Positions 1 through 9,682 of a stretch of DNA of 64,000 bases are shown piece by piece. Every line of letters starts with the position of its first letter. The stretch's first letter is position 1. This DNA comes from Paenibacillus xylanilyticus (GTDB lineage Bacteria > Bacillota > Bacilli > Paenibacillales > Paenibacillaceae). Below the pieces are notes generated by a model. The model saw nothing but the letters and a program-made list of their open reading frames with translations. It was not told the origin of the DNA and did not search any database. Location of the stretch: NCBI RefSeq assembly GCF_013359935.1, contig NZ_JABMCB010000179.1:62001-126000 (forward strand), written 5' to 3'. The translations under genes were made by a program, and so were the position numbers.

Positions 1-752
1 GAAGCATTAATGGTAACCTTAACCGGTTTCCCTGCACTTCCATTTACTTTGAAATTAGTAATATTACCGGATTTACCATCTTCGGCAACCACTACAGCTC
101 CGGCATTATCCGTATTTTCTTCATCTTCGGTACCATCTGGTGTTTGTTCATCCGTTTGACCTTCAGGATCCGTCTGATCCGTGACATCGGTACCACCACC
201 ATTGCCGCCTGCTTCCCCGTCGCCTTGCCCAGTTTCTTCCCCACCCGCTTCATTCGTAGGTGGAGTCGATGCCTGACCATTGTCCGTTGTCTCATCAGGT
301 TGATCATTTGGTTGCTGCTGACTGTCTGTAATTTTGGTTTGGTCCACGCCTTGAGTATCTGCATCATCTTTGTTCATGACCACATACACGTACAGCAGGG
401 CAACAATCAGAATCGGAAATGTCCACATTAACGCTACGGACATCCAGCGATTGCTCCGCTCCACCGGACGACTCGAACGCTTTTGGATCACGGGCTCCAT
501 GGTTGCTTCCGTTTCCTCTGCCGGTACATCTTTTTTGTGCCCCTCCAGCAGCTCATCAGGGTTCAGTCCCACCGTTTCCGCATAGGTTTTAATGAAAGCT
601 CGCACATAAAAACTGCCAGGCAGCACCTTATAGTCCCCAGCCTCTATTGCTTCCAGATACCTCTTGCGAATTTTAGTCATTTCCTGTACATCATCGAGAC
701 TCATCCCTTTTTGCAGCCGGGCCTCTCTTAACTGCTGACCCAGTTCAGACAT
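1..752 (-). CDS. rodZ: RodZ-family cell-shape/division protein (YmfM), 3' end outside window
   Basis: Partial gene: 250 codons are visible and the C-terminus lies beyond base 1. The N-terminus carries an Xre-type helix-turn-helix (about residues 5-65, LREARLQKGMSLDDV). A basic stretch follows, then one membrane helix (about 106-126). A long Asp/Glu/Gly/Gln/Thr-rich extracellular linker (about 130-225) comes next, then the first strands of the C-terminal DUF4115 beta domain (KVTINAS at the edge). This HTH-TM-linker-beta order is the RodZ layout; RodZ couples MreB to the elongation machinery at the membrane. The start ATG at 752 follows a GGAGATGG-type ribosome site. It lies directly after ymfK, as ymfM does in B. 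subtilis, where pgsA and cinA follow. The linker is unusually acidic and of low complexity. Confidence 0.9.
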   Translation of the reverse strand, partial: MSELGQQLREARLQKGMSLDDVQEMTKIRKRYLEAIEAGDYKVLPGSFYVRAFIKTYAETVGLNPDELLEGHKKDVPAEETEATMEPVIQKRSSRPVERSNRWMSVALMWTFPILIVALLYVYVVMNKDDADTQGVDQTKITDSQQQPNDQPDETTDNGQASTPPTNEAGGEETGQGDGEAGGNGGGTDVTDQTDPEGQTDEQTPDGTEDEENTDNAGAVVVAEDGKSGNITNFKVNGSAGKPVKVTINA

Positions 753-816
753 GCCATCTCCTCCTTATTTTTTCTCTTTAGTTGTTTCTATCTATTCCAT
801 GATCCCGTACGGAGCC

Positions 817-1584
817 TTACAGTTCATCGGTGTAGCTGGCCGTAAACGTATCATAAATAATTTCTTCGTTTGGATTGTTCCGAAGTTCAATAATAATATC
901 AAAATCATTATAGTCATATTCCGATTCCTGCACAAAAATATCAGGATGCTCAATGACTTTGGTGCTCGGCATCGTCATAATATCCTGCAATAAGTTATAA
1001 TGCCGTTCACTTGAACGAATTGTACTTACAATACCATCAATGATAAATACATTGTTTGGGTTCATTTCGTCCTCGGAGAGCTGACTCCTTATCGTTTGAC
1101 GAAGCAAGGTCGACGAAACAAACGTCCATCGTTTCATCGCACAGACACTGCCCGCGATAATCGATTCCGTTTTGCCGACCCGCGGCATTCCCCTTAAGCC
1201 AATCACCTGATTGCCTTCCCTTTTAAATACTTCACCCAAAAAGTCTACCAATAACCCAAGTTCATCCCTTGTGAAACGAAAAGTTTTGCGGTCGTCCGAA
1301 TCGCGGTCAATATAACGGCCATGACGCACGGCCAAAATATCCACCAGTTTGGGTTGACGCAAAGCCGACACGGTGATGCTGTTCACCTTTGCAAGCATTT
1401 CACCGAGCAAACGGATCTTTTCATCGTCATCGGATTCGAGCAGCATGCCCCGGGTTTTGCCTTCCACACCGTTAATGGTCAATATATTCACTTCAAGCAT
1501 CCCCAGCATGGAGGCAATATCCCCCAGCAAACCAGGTCTGTTCTTATGTATTTTATATTCCATGTACCATTGTTTAGATTCCAT
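817..1584 (-). CDS. ymfK: DUF3388 protein, YmfK-like, with ACT-like N-terminus and P-loop
   Basis: A 255-residue protein matching the YmfK/DUF3388 family in length and gene position; its function is unknown. Residues about 8-75 read as an ACT-like small-molecule-binding fold (NRPGLLGDIASMLG). Residues 132-139 (GMPRVGKT) fit a Walker A P-loop, and FIIDGI near 180 could be a Walker B strand. The C-terminus is acidic. The start ATG has GGGGTG five bases upstream. The gene lies between ymfJ and rodZ; a terminator-like hairpin upstream (1739-1756) suggests at least partly separate transcription. Family assignment is by recognition and synteny. Nucleotide binding is my inference from the motif. Confidence 0.75.
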   Translation of the reverse strand: MESKQWYMEYKIHKNRPGLLGDIASMLGMLEVNILTINGVEGKTRGMLLESDDDEKIRLLGEMLAKVNSITVSALRQPKLVDILAVRHGRYIDRDSDDRKTFRFTRDELGLLVDFLGEVFKREGNQVIGLRGMPRVGKTESIIAGSVCAMKRWTFVSSTLLRQTIRSQLSEDEMNPNNVFIIDGIVSTIRSSERHYNLLQDIMTMPSTKVIEHPDIFVQESEYDYNDFDIIIELRNNPNEEIIYDTFTASYTDEL

Positions 1585-1738
1585 TTAAACACCCCGTAAT
1601 GCATTATTCCACATTATTCGACAGCAGCAGAACGTGTCCACAGGACAACGAACTGAGACATCTTCTAAAAATGGGTCACGTTAATGATATATAAAATGAA
1701 AATGAATTACAAGAACAGGTCTGTAATCATTAGAGAAA

Positions 1739-1756
1739 AGCCCCCTTGCGGGAGCT
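1739..1756 (-). terminator. Rho-independent terminator after ymfJ
   Basis: Read on the minus strand, a 7-bp stem AGCTCCC/GGGGGCT capped by GCAA is followed by TTTTC. It sits 16 bases past the ymfJ stop. The U-tract is short, so read-through into ymfK is possible. Confidence 0.7.
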
Positions 1757-1771
1757 TTCCATCAGTGCAGC

Positions 1772-2035
1772 TTATGCGTTTTGTTTGGCCAATTTGACCA
1801 TCAGGCGCGCAATCGTACGACGCTCTTCAGCATCGCCGACATCCCATATTTCTTTTAATGCCCGGTTGGAATGGTTCGCTGGGTCCACTTTCTCATCCAG
1901 AAAGTCACCAATCTCATACGCAAGTTTGTTGATGGTTTCTTCATTCATCCCCATCTTCTCTGCTTGCAGTACGCGATCACCCAAGAACTTCTTCCATGTG
2001 TCAAAGCTGCTGAGCACCGTTTTTTCTGTTGACAT
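1772..2035 (-). CDS. ymfJ: DUF3243 protein (YmfJ)
   Basis: A small soluble protein of 87 residues (family about 85) with the DUF3243 pattern: a WKKFLGDRV helix near residue 14, a central acidic helix, and a C-terminal EERRTIARLMVKLA helix. Its biochemical role is not known to me. The ATG has a strong AAGGAGG site seven bases upstream. It lies between ymfI and ymfK exactly as in B. subtilis, which supports the name. A terminator follows the stop. Confidence 0.8.
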   Translation of the reverse strand: MSTEKTVLSSFDTWKKFLGDRVLQAEKMGMNEETINKLAYEIGDFLDEKVDPANHSNRALKEIWDVGDAEERRTIARLMVKLAKQNA

Positions 2036-2147
2036 GATAAATCCTCCTTAGCGACGCATGAGATTTAAAATCAACAGTTGTAATATGTGCCTGCCGGGCA
2101 ATTAATATACAGGATAAATTCTCCAGATAACAACGACCGGTCAAATT

Positions 2148-2897
2148 TTACGTAAGCCAGCCTCCATTGGGGCTAATGATCTGCCCATTGATATAACCGG
2201 ACTCTGGCAGTGCAAGAAAATAGACAAGAGAGGAAATTTCATCAGGCTGTGCAAGTCTCCCAGCAGGAATTTCCTCTTCCAGCATTTTCATTTCATCCTG
2301 ATCCAGATGATTCAGCATCGAAGTCTGTACCGCCCCGGGAGCTACAGCATTTACAGTAACTCCGGATGGGGCCAGTTCTTTGGCAAGAGCCTTCGTAAAC
2401 GCATTTACGCCACCTTTAGTGGTGGAATACAGCACCTCACAAGATGCACCCGATAGCCCCCAGATGGAAGATACGTTAATGATTCTACCGTATCTTTGCG
2501 AGATCATGTGTGGCATCATGGTCTGAGTACACAAGAACGTGCCTTTCAGGTTAATCGCCATTACTTCATCCCAGATTTCCTCTGTCACGTCGGATAAGAG
2601 CCCATAATGCGAAATGCCTGCGTTATTCACCAGAATGTCAGGCATTAAGCCATGTGACTCCAGTTTTTCACGCATGCGTTCGATTTGTTCCCGGCTGCGA
2701 AGATCGGCAGATACGGTCATCACTTTGCCACCGCCCTTTTCCATGCATCTTCTGGCGGCTTCGTTGGCGGCTTCATGCGATTTCATATAGTGAATAACCA
2801 CATTCATACCGACCGTTGCAAAACGCTCTGCAATGGCTGCTCCTATACCTCCGCTCGCTCCAGTAACAAGTACTGTCATATCTCCAATCGGCTTCAT
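2148..2897 (-). CDS. ymfI: SDR-family oxidoreductase, EF-P 5-aminopentanone reductase (YmfI)
   Basis: A short-chain dehydrogenase of 249 residues. Visible features: nucleotide-binding TGASGGIG (12-19), NNAG (91-94), catalytic Ser 143/144 (NVSS) and Tyr157-x-x-x-Lys161 (YSTTK). In B. subtilis, YmfI reduces the 5-aminopentanone group on elongation factor P. Assignment to that enzyme rather than a generic FabG-like reductase rests on its place between ymfH and ymfJ. I chose the internal ATG (MKPIGDM) because AGAGGGG lies upstream of it. The first ATG, at 2918, is two bases past the ymfH stop and has no good ribosome site. Confidence 0.8.
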   Translation of the reverse strand: MKPIGDMTVLVTGASGGIGAAIAERFATVGMNVVIHYMKSHEAANEAARRCMEKGGGKVMTVSADLRSREQIERMREKLESHGLMPDILVNNAGISHYGLLSDVTEEIWDEVMAINLKGTFLCTQTMMPHMISQRYGRIINVSSIWGLSGASCEVLYSTTKGGVNAFTKALAKELAPSGVTVNAVAPGAVQTSMLNHLDQDEMKMLEEEIPAGRLAQPDEISSLVYFLALPESGYINGQIISPNGGWLT

Positions 2898-2920
2898 TTG
2901 TCCTGTTCCCCTCTCCATGT

Positions 2921-4201
2921 TTACGGACTCACGACAAGCGATACAGCCAGTTGATCCCAGCGAATATGCTCTTCCAGTCTACGGTTTACTTCTTCCAGCG
3001 TGATTGATTCATATATGGGAATCATATTGAAGAAATCACCGCCGCGAAATTGCTCATGAGTAAATTCATGCGCAATATTTTCCGGTGAGTTAAGCATGCG
3101 CAGATAACCACCTATTTTCTTTTTGCGTGCACGCTCAAAATCCGAAGCTTCAAATCCTTTCTTAACCATGGCATCGACCTCTTCACGTATGCGGGCAAGC
3201 AGCAGATCCGGGTCTTTTGTATCACCGCCGACGACGGAGAACGCATACTGCGACGAACTGATGTATTCATGTCCGAAGCTATCCGAGATGAGATCTTCAT
3301 CATACAACTTTTGAAACAACGTCGTACTTGAACCAAACAAGAGATCCAGCATTAATTTGGTCGTCATGTCGCGTCGCAGCAGGTCTTCTCCCGAGAATCC
3401 AACATCCGTTTCCTTAAAACCAAAAAGACATTTTGGCAAAGAAACCGCCAATCGGGCTTCTTTTCTCGCTTCCACCACATGTGCCGGCTCCGGTTCAAAT
3501 ATCCGTTTGATCTCGCCTTGAGGTTCATAATTTTTCTCAGCCTGGTTCGAACGAACCATGTCCATCACTTCCTGCGGATCTACTCCACCTACAACAAACA
3601 AAAGCATGTTGCTTGGATGATAAAACGCGTTGTAACAAGTGTACAATGTCTCTTTTGTAATCGTGCTGATGGATTCCACCGTTCCTGCAATATCAATGTG
3701 GACTGGGTGTTTTTGATACATCGCTTCGATTAATCCAAAATAAACACGCCAGTCCGGATTGTCGGCGTACATATTAATTTCCTGACCAATAATGCCTTTT
3801 TCCTTGTCCACATTCTGATCAGTGAAATAAGGATTTTGCACAAAGTTGACTAATGTTTGTATATTTTCATTCACGTTTTCTGTGGCCGAGAACAAATAAA
3901 CTGTCTGATCAAAACTGGTAAAAGCATTCGCAGATGCTCCATGAGACGCAAAAGTTGCAAAAATATCACCAGTTGGTTCCTCGAACATTTTATGTTCCAG
4001 AAAATGAGCAATTCCGTCGGGAACCTGCACTTCTTCTTGCCCTTCGACCTGAAAATGATTGTCAACAGAGCCGTATTTGGTTGCAAACGTGGCAAAGGTT
4101 TTCTGGAATCCGGGTTTAGGCAATATATAGACATGCAGCCCATTATCCATCACTTCGTAGTACAGCGTTTCCTGCAGATGTTCGTAATGTATGCTCTCCA
4201 C
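2921..4201 (-). CDS. ymfH: M16-family zinc peptidase YmfH (catalytic-type subunit)
   Basis: A 426-residue M16 (pitrilysin/insulinase) protein. The inverted zinc motif HFLEH is at residues 66-70, and the distal Glu is about residue 141 (GQEINMY), the spacing expected for an active M16 peptidase. The start is GTG at 4201, nine bases after AAGGGGG; the frame is open further upstream but overlaps ymfF and would add an implausible 54 residues. It follows the ymfF stop by four bases, so the two are translationally linked and probably form a heterodimer, as paired M16 proteins do. The substrate is unknown; in B. subtilis the pair is linked to competence/peptide pheromone processing, which I would not assert here. 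Confidence 0.85.
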   Translation of the reverse strand: MESIHYEHLQETLYYEVMDNGLHVYILPKPGFQKTFATFATKYGSVDNHFQVEGQEEVQVPDGIAHFLEHKMFEEPTGDIFATFASHGASANAFTSFDQTVYLFSATENVNENIQTLVNFVQNPYFTDQNVDKEKGIIGQEINMYADNPDWRVYFGLIEAMYQKHPVHIDIAGTVESISTITKETLYTCYNAFYHPSNMLLFVVGGVDPQEVMDMVRSNQAEKNYEPQGEIKRIFEPEPAHVVEARKEARLAVSLPKCLFGFKETDVGFSGEDLLRRDMTTKLMLDLLFGSSTTLFQKLYDEDLISDSFGHEYISSSQYAFSVVGGDTKDPDLLLARIREEVDAMVKKGFEASDFERARKKKIGGYLRMLNSPENIAHEFTHEQFRGGDFFNMIPIYESITLEEVNRRLEEHIRWDQLAVSLVVSP

Positions 4202-4205
4202 TAGC

Positions 4206-5486
4206 TTATACCCCCTTCTCATCCCGCAAGAAGTAGATCGTGTCCAGACGGAATTGTTCTGCCGCCTCACGAACATTTTCTTTGCTGATTTGCTCAACCT
4301 GAGCCAGCAGCTCGTCAGCAGTTCGCTCTTTGCCTGATAATTGACGATTAAAATCGTATGCAATCATCTCGAAAGCGGAATCCTGCATTTCTTTTAGCAA
4401 ATTGCGGATCATCGCCTTGGTCTGGGACATCTCCAGATCACTAATGGTTCCATTCTTCATTTCTTCTAACTGCTGCTTGATGATCGTAACGGCTTTCTCA
4501 TAATTGGGAATTTCAATTCCGGATTGGATCGTAGCAATGCCTTTATGTCCGTCATACCGGGAAGAAGCATAGTATGCAAGACTCTCCTTTTCACGAACAT
4601 TGACGAACAATTTGGAATGTGGGTACCCTCCCAGAATGCCGTTGTACATTAACGCTGCTGCATATTGTGGATCACCATACGTAATGGATGTGCGAAGCCC
4701 CATATTCAGCTTACCCTGGTTAACATTCAATCGTTCAACAACCGTCTCCACTTCTTTGTCACCGAGCATGGCTTTGTGAGTCTCATAATCAGCGGCTTTG
4801 GCACGTTCAACATGAAAATGTTTTTGCACCAGGTTTTCCACTTCTTCCAGTGTTGTGTCACCAACCACATACAGATCCATACTTGCCTGCTGCAGCCAGC
4901 TCTGATAAGCGTCAGTAAGCACATCGGGTTCAATGCCTGGCAGATCCTGACGCTCACCCAGCGGATGCAGGCGGTATGGCTCATTTTTGCACATTTCCTC
5001 AATGCAGCGCTCTGCTGCATAGCGCATTTTATCGTTAACAACGGACTCCAGCTGTTTGCGAACGGTCTCACGCTCTGCTTGTACATAGGAAGTCCGGAAA
5101 TGACCCTTTTCAAGGGCAGGCCTAGTGAGCACTTCACCCAGAAATGCAAAGGAGCGATCCAACAGCTGCTCATCCCCGCCAACAAAGGAATCGTTTATGG
5201 TATCCATCCGGAATTGTACGATTTGATAGTCTCCACGTTTGTATACGTCAAACCCAAAACCAGCTCCATACAAATGCTCCAGCTGCTCACGAAACTCCGT
5301 TGTTTCCGGGTAGGACTCCGTTCCACGGCGAAGAACAAATGGCGTAAGAGCTACTTTGGTGACCGTATCTTCTTGCAGTGGGACTCCTGCATACAATGAG
5401 ATAGCAAATGTCTTGAAACGTTTGGTGGGCAAAACATGGATACGAAACTCCTTTTGGTTGCCCCGTTCAAATCCTGATGTATTCAA
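4206..5486 (-). CDS. ymfF: M16-like protein YmfF lacking the zinc motif
   Basis: A 426-residue M16-fold protein that opens the ymf cluster. It has the family's two-lobed length and C-terminal M16 domain signature (GGYPHSKLFVNVREKESLAYY near residue 290). The position where HxxEH should lie is occupied by a sequence with no such motif (TPFVLRRGTESYPETTEF). It is therefore probably a non-catalytic partner of YmfH, like the paired subunits of mitochondrial processing peptidase. The start is TTG with AAAGGGG nine bases upstream. Translational coupling to ymfH (gap of four bases) supports equal production. Partner role is inferred. Confidence 0.8.
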   Translation of the reverse strand: MNTSGFERGNQKEFRIHVLPTKRFKTFAISLYAGVPLQEDTVTKVALTPFVLRRGTESYPETTEFREQLEHLYGAGFGFDVYKRGDYQIVQFRMDTINDSFVGGDEQLLDRSFAFLGEVLTRPALEKGHFRTSYVQAERETVRKQLESVVNDKMRYAAERCIEEMCKNEPYRLHPLGERQDLPGIEPDVLTDAYQSWLQQASMDLYVVGDTTLEEVENLVQKHFHVERAKAADYETHKAMLGDKEVETVVERLNVNQGKLNMGLRTSITYGDPQYAAALMYNGILGGYPHSKLFVNVREKESLAYYASSRYDGHKGIATIQSGIEIPNYEKAVTIIKQQLEEMKNGTISDLEMSQTKAMIRNLLKEMQDSAFEMIAYDFNRQLSGKERTADELLAQVEQISKENVREAAEQFRLDTIYFLRDEKGV

Positions 5487-5576
5487 ATGTCAAAACCCCT
5501 TTACGGCGTCATTTGTTATGCAATATGTCGTTAAAGCTCAAGCGTAACAACCATTTTAACCCATGCAAAAGGCAAG

Positions 5577-5607
5577 AAGCAACCGAAGACACGTCTTCTG
5601 GTTGCTT
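5577..5607 (-). terminator. Hairpin after sleB, likely terminator
   Basis: Read on the minus strand, a stem AAGCAACC/GGTTGCTT with an inner AGAAGA/TCTTC extension and a CGTG loop lies ten bases past the sleB stop. The following sequence is only moderately T-rich (CTTGCCTTTTG), so termination may be incomplete. Confidence 0.55.
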
Positions 5608-5616
5608 CCAACATCA

Positions 5617-6444
5617 TCACATACAAAAGATATGCTGACCGATTGTTTTCACCTGAGGACGGGTCCAAATCCATTTGGATGTAGCCGTCTTGGGATTAAA
5701 GTAATAGAGGCATCCCCCTGATGGGTCCCAGCCATTCATTGCCTGTTCAACTGCTTTACGGGCTTGGGCATTGGGTTCGAGATAGATCTGACCGTCAGCG
5801 ACGGCCGTAAATGCACCGGGCTGAAAAATAACACCGGATGGTGTATTGGGAAAACTCGGAGATTTGACGCGATTCAATATGACGGCCGCTACGGCAACCT
5901 GACCTTCAAAGGGCTCTCCGCGGGATTCGCCATATACCGCATTGGCCATAATCTTAATTTCATTCTCTGACAGGCCCATCGAATTCGCAGAGCCCATATT
6001 GTCCTGTTCTTTATCGGCGTTGGTGTTTTTGTCTTTACCCCCGCCAGACGATTCTTTATGCAGCGGTGGCTCAGTTGGAGACCATTGTTTGGTTGCATTG
6101 TACAGCTTCAGCTTGGTTTTGGCCCCAACCACACCATCCGCCTTCATGCCAAATTCAGACTGAAACCATTTTACGGATTTTAATGTGCTGCTGCCAAAAT
6201 TACTGTCGATTTTACCATTGTAAAATCCCAAGTACTTCAGTCTGCCTTGAAGTTCGTATACATCCTGACCATAGCTTCCATATTTCACGGCGTTGCTGCT
6301 GAAGGTGGGCATAGACTGCTCCTCCACCTGCGGTATACTTTGTTGCGAACTTTCGGTTGCCGATTTGTCAGGAAGCAAATAACGTATTCCCAATGCGGAC
6401 ATCAGCAAAATAGCAGTGAAAAGCCATATGTTCATTTTTCGCAT
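5617..6444 (-). CDS. sleB: Spore cortex-lytic transglycosylase SleB-type cell wall hydrolase
   Basis: A 275-residue protein with an N-terminal signal/anchor segment (about 5-24). A peptidoglycan-binding domain (about 55-113) has the repeat-like YGSYGQDVYELQGRLKYLG and DGVVGAKT. A charged linker follows, then a Hydrolase_2 domain (about 160-275). The acid in YGESRGE (Glu173) matches the catalytic Glu of SleB. SleB is made in the forespore and breaks muramic-lactam cortex during germination. A SigG-like promoter lies just upstream (6493-6523), which fits that timing and favours SleB over a vegetative CwlJ-like hydrolase. No ypeB partner lies next to it, unlike in many Bacillus species; it may be elsewhere. 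Confidence 0.82.
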   Translation of the reverse strand: MRKMNIWLFTAILLMSALGIRYLLPDKSATESSQQSIPQVEEQSMPTFSSNAVKYGSYGQDVYELQGRLKYLGFYNGKIDSNFGSSTLKSVKWFQSEFGMKADGVVGAKTKLKLYNATKQWSPTEPPLHKESSGGGKDKNTNADKEQDNMGSANSMGLSENEIKIMANAVYGESRGEPFEGQVAVAAVILNRVKSPSFPNTPSGVIFQPGAFTAVADGQIYLEPNAQARKAVEQAMNGWDPSGGCLYYFNPKTATSKWIWTRPQVKTIGQHIFCM

Positions 6445-6492
6445 CGACTGTGCTCTACCTTTCTCTTGTGGGATTAACAGAATCGCTAACGT

Positions 6493-6523
6493 TATTATGA
6501 CAAGCCTGCTTACTTCCTATGCA
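6493..6523 (-). promoter_or_regulatory. SigG-type promoter for sleB
   Basis: On the minus strand TGCATA (6523-6518) is followed after 18 bases by CATAATA (6499-6493). Both match the forespore SigG consensus TGMATA/CATAMTA. The -10 ends 48 bases before the sleB start codon. Confidence 0.65.
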
Positions 6524-6576
6524 CCAAATCACCCGAACATTGGACAACATGGCAAACTTCAACGTCAATTGATAAC

Positions 6577-6606
6577 AAAAAAGCCCCAACTTTATCGTTA
6601 GGGCTT
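6577..6606 (-). terminator. Terminator after ftsK/spoIIIE
   Basis: On the minus strand AAGCCC and GGGCTT pair around a loop of about 14 bases and run into TTTTTT. It lies 25 bases past the ftsK stop and separates ftsK from the SigG-driven sleB. Confidence 0.75.
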
Positions 6607-6631
6607 CACTAGTTACGTATTCAATTTCAAA

Positions 6632-9361
6632 TTAAGAACTTATTTTGTTTTGCTGATATTGTTCCAGCGAGATCAATACTTCTCTAGGTTTACTGCCCTC
6701 ATAAGGACCGATCACTCCACGAGCTTCCATAGAGTCAATCAGGCGTGCAGCACGGGTATACCCTACCCTCATCCGCCGCTGAAGCAACGATACGGAAGCT
6801 TGCTTCGCTTCCAAAATAATTTGCACAGCCTGTTCATACAGTTCATCCTGTACTTCATCTGCTGCTTGAACGGAATCGTCGACTTCAGGCACAATGGATT
6901 CATCGTACTGGGCTTCCCCTTGTCCACGCACATAATTCACAATATTTTCAACTTCTTCATCACTCATAAAAGCTCCCTGCACACGTACTGGCTTGGAAGC
7001 GCCCATCGGCATGAAAAGCATGTCCCCGCGGCCCAGCAATTTCTCAGCGCCACCCATGTCCAAGATTGTCCGGGAATCCACCTGTGAAGACACACCGAAC
7101 GCAATCCGAGAAGGAATATTGGCTTTAATGACACCAGTAATGACATCCACGGAAGGCCGCTGTGTCGCAATAATCAAATGAATTCCGGCTGCACGTGCCA
7201 TTTGGGCGAGACGGGCAATGGCATCCTCCACATCGCCTGCTGCGACCATCATCAGGTCAGCAAGCTCGTCCACAATAACTACGATGTACGGCAAAACTGC
7301 GGCCGGATTGCCCTTCATCAGGTTATTATAACCTTCGACATTACGTGTACCCGATTTGGAGAACAGCTCATACCTTTTCTCCATCTCAACCACAATTTTT
7401 TTGAGAGCCAATGAAGCTCTCTTGGGGTCGGTTACGACAGGAGCCATCAGGTGTGGGATGCCGTTGTATACATTAAGTTCGACCATTTTCGGATCGACCA
7501 TCAGAAACTTCACTTCATCCGGTTTCGCTTTGTATAGGATACTTGTGATAATTCCGTTAATACAAACCGATTTACCAGAACCTGTAGCGCCTGCCACAAG
7601 CAAATGGGGCATACGGGCGAGGTTGCCGATGATGGTCTGCCCGGAAATGTCCCGTCCAAATGCAATAGTCACTTTTGATTCTGCATCCTGGAACGTTGAT
7701 GTTTCCATAACCTCCCGCATCGTTACAACTGAAACTTCACCGTTAGGTACCTCAATCCCGATGGCCGACTTACCAGGAATCGGCGCCTCCATCCGAATAT
7801 CCTTGGCTGCCAATGCCAGTGCAATATCGTCGGTCAAACTCACAATTCGACTAACCTTCACACCAATATCCGGCTGAATTTCATACCGTGTAACTGCTGG
7901 TCCTCTAACCACTTCAAGCACTTTCGCTCGAACACCAAAACTCTCCAATGTCGCTTCAAGCTTACGGGCTGTCTGCATATAATCTTTCTGATCCCCGCCC
8001 TTGCCTCCATTGTTTGGTTTCGCAAGAAGACGGAACGAAGGAAGCTTATATGGCTTTGGAGGCGGAGGAGGCGGTTTAACTGGCTCCTTGTCCTGGCCCT
8101 CAACATGTTCACTGTTCAACCCTGTAGGGGCACCGTTTGAGTCAGTTTGTCCGTCCGGGTTGCTTTCCACCTCATTCAGATCATCCGGGCCAACTTCAGA
8201 TACTGGCCATTCCGCAGTATCCACCAGCTCATCACTAATCTTAATCGGTATATCGTCTCCTTGGGTTTGATCCGAAATATCATCAGGGAAAGGATACGCG
8301 TCATCCAAATCATCATCCTTGATGTTATCCTCCGCTCTGACATGTTCGAAGAAATCACGGATGATTGGAGCAGAACTGGCCTTGGGTTGGGAAGCTCCTC
8401 CCACTTGGCTCGGTACATCCGAAACGAACGCCGGCTCTTCATTCCATGACTCTGCAAAATGATCTGAATTCGCACGATACACAACCTCTTCTGAAGGGGT
8501 TGGCTCCTCCTGCTCCATCTCACGGGCAGACCTGGTCGATTCCCGATCCGCACCCCATTTTCCGAACAATTGAAAGAAGATAGGCGCTTTTCGTTTCGGC
8601 AGCTGCATCTCTTCCATGTCATCCTCTTCATCTTCCTCGACATCTGCAGGAACAGGAACCACCTTGCGTGCCGCACTACCTTTTTTCCCCGAAGATGTTG
8701 CAGTAGAGCGCGCAGCCGGTCTCGACTCCAGTTTTTTATAGATTGAGCTGCCTGCATCCCAAACCTTGGTCCTGAAAATGCGCACCAGATCAACATAGGA
8801 CAGACTGGTAATCAGCATAAAACTGATAATGAACATCACGATCATGATCAAACGCGCACCCAAACTGCCAAACAGCCATAAAAACAGAGCAAATTGAGCA
8901 GCTCCGATGTAACCGCCACTTATGTCCTTATTTAGCATCGAATCATGCTCACCAGGCGCAGGCTGTAGCAGCTCGGTCTGCATATCATTATGTACTTGTG
9001 TAATAACCGCCCCCGGCTCAAGAGCACCAACAGGAAGAAGTTTCTGATGCATTGCAGATACGGTACTCATTAAGGTTAACGCAAACACCAGAAGTACAAG
9101 TCCTGTCTTGCGTGTTGTCCAGCCGCTTGGCCACTTTCGGTGAATCATCACCATTAACCCGTAATAGATCCCGATCAACGGAATAGCAAAATAGAATTTG
9201 CCGAGCAACAACCCGAACATTTTAGATAATGAACGTCCTACCGTTGCTTCACCGGATAAAGCGATAACTGCAAGGGTAATCAGAACAATTCCGTATATCT
9301 CATATTTTAAAACGCCGCTAAACGCAGCGCCTTTTTTCTTCTTCTTTTTTCTTCTGGCCAA
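6632..9361 (-). CDS. ftsK: DNA translocase FtsK/SpoIIIE
   Basis: A 909-residue septal DNA pump. The N-terminus is Lys-rich and followed by several membrane helices (about 18-195). A long acidic Pro/Glu/Asp-rich linker (about 210-455, with [12 protein letters not shown] at its end) leads to the RecA-like motor. Walker A GATGSGKS is at 591-598 and Walker B VIVDEL near 695-700. The C-terminal gamma winged helix is about 845-905 ([16 protein letters not shown]). It moves chromosome arms through the closing septum, including into the forespore. Start TTG has GGGGGTGA upstream. The neighbours ylzJ and tepA match the B. subtilis spoIIIE locus. The linker is longer than in SpoIIIE (789 aa), which explains the extra length. 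Confidence 0.93.
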   Translation of the reverse strand: MARRKKKKKKGAAFSGVLKYEIYGIVLITLAVIALSGEATVGRSLSKMFGLLLGKFYFAIPLIGIYYGLMVMIHRKWPSGWTTRKTGLVLLVFALTLMSTVSAMHQKLLPVGALEPGAVITQVHNDMQTELLQPAPGEHDSMLNKDISGGYIGAAQFALFLWLFGSLGARLIMIVMFIISFMLITSLSYVDLVRIFRTKVWDAGSSIYKKLESRPAARSTATSSGKKGSAARKVVPVPADVEEDEEDDMEEMQLPKRKAPIFFQLFGKWGADRESTRSAREMEQEEPTPSEEVVYRANSDHFAESWNEEPAFVSDVPSQVGGASQPKASSAPIIRDFFEHVRAEDNIKDDDLDDAYPFPDDISDQTQGDDIPIKISDELVDTAEWPVSEVGPDDLNEVESNPDGQTDSNGAPTGLNSEHVEGQDKEPVKPPPPPPKPYKLPSFRLLAKPNNGGKGGDQKDYMQTARKLEATLESFGVRAKVLEVVRGPAVTRYEIQPDIGVKVSRIVSLTDDIALALAAKDIRMEAPIPGKSAIGIEVPNGEVSVVTMREVMETSTFQDAESKVTIAFGRDISGQTIIGNLARMPHLLVAGATGSGKSVCINGIITSILYKAKPDEVKFLMVDPKMVELNVYNGIPHLMAPVVTDPKRASLALKKIVVEMEKRYELFSKSGTRNVEGYNNLMKGNPAAVLPYIVVIVDELADLMMVAAGDVEDAIARLAQMARAAGIHLIIATQRPSVDVITGVIKANIPSRIAFGVSSQVDSRTILDMGGAEKLLGRGDMLFMPMGASKPVRVQGAFMSDEEVENIVNYVRGQGEAQYDESIVPEVDDSVQAADEVQDELYEQAVQIILEAKQASVSLLQRRMRVGYTRAARLIDSMEARGVIGPYEGSKPREVLISLEQYQQNKISS

Positions 9362-9451
9362 AATCAGGTCACCCCCAGAAGAATATTATACCATACAAAT
9401 ATAATCCGTACATATGTTCTTTTCTTGCCCAATTTGTCTTTTTTCGTCGTG

Positions 9452-9682
9452 TTATGTTGGTCCAGCGTTACCTGAAAGTGGAACCTTGGCGCCAGGCATA
9501 TTGGCTGGGTTCAGATAAGCTTCAAGCGGGCAATCAAGCAAACGTACAATGACAGCTTCACTCTCACTAACTGGTCTGACCTGCATCAATAAACCATTAA
9601 CCTTGACTTCACGGGTATCCTCCCCTTCATTCCACATTCCGGACCAGAGATGCTCAGGCGGCATAACGGTATACATGGTCAT
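9452..9682 (-). CDS. ylzJ: YlzJ-like protein
   Basis: A 76-residue protein of the YlzJ family, recognised by its size, its opening [11 protein letters not shown] and its place between tepA and spoIIIE/ftsK. It has no membrane segment or catalytic motif that I can see, and its function is unknown. The ATG overlaps the tepA stop (ATGA) behind GGAGGG, so the two genes are translationally coupled. Confidence 0.75.
   Translation of the reverse strand: MTMYTVMPPEHLWSGMWNEGEDTREVKVNGLLMQVRPVSESEAVIVRLLDCPLEAYLNPANMPGAKVPLSGNAGPT

Noticed and set aside
4665..5399. 244-codon plus-strand ORF antisense to ymfF
   Set aside because: Composition is that of a shadow frame and nothing supports expression.
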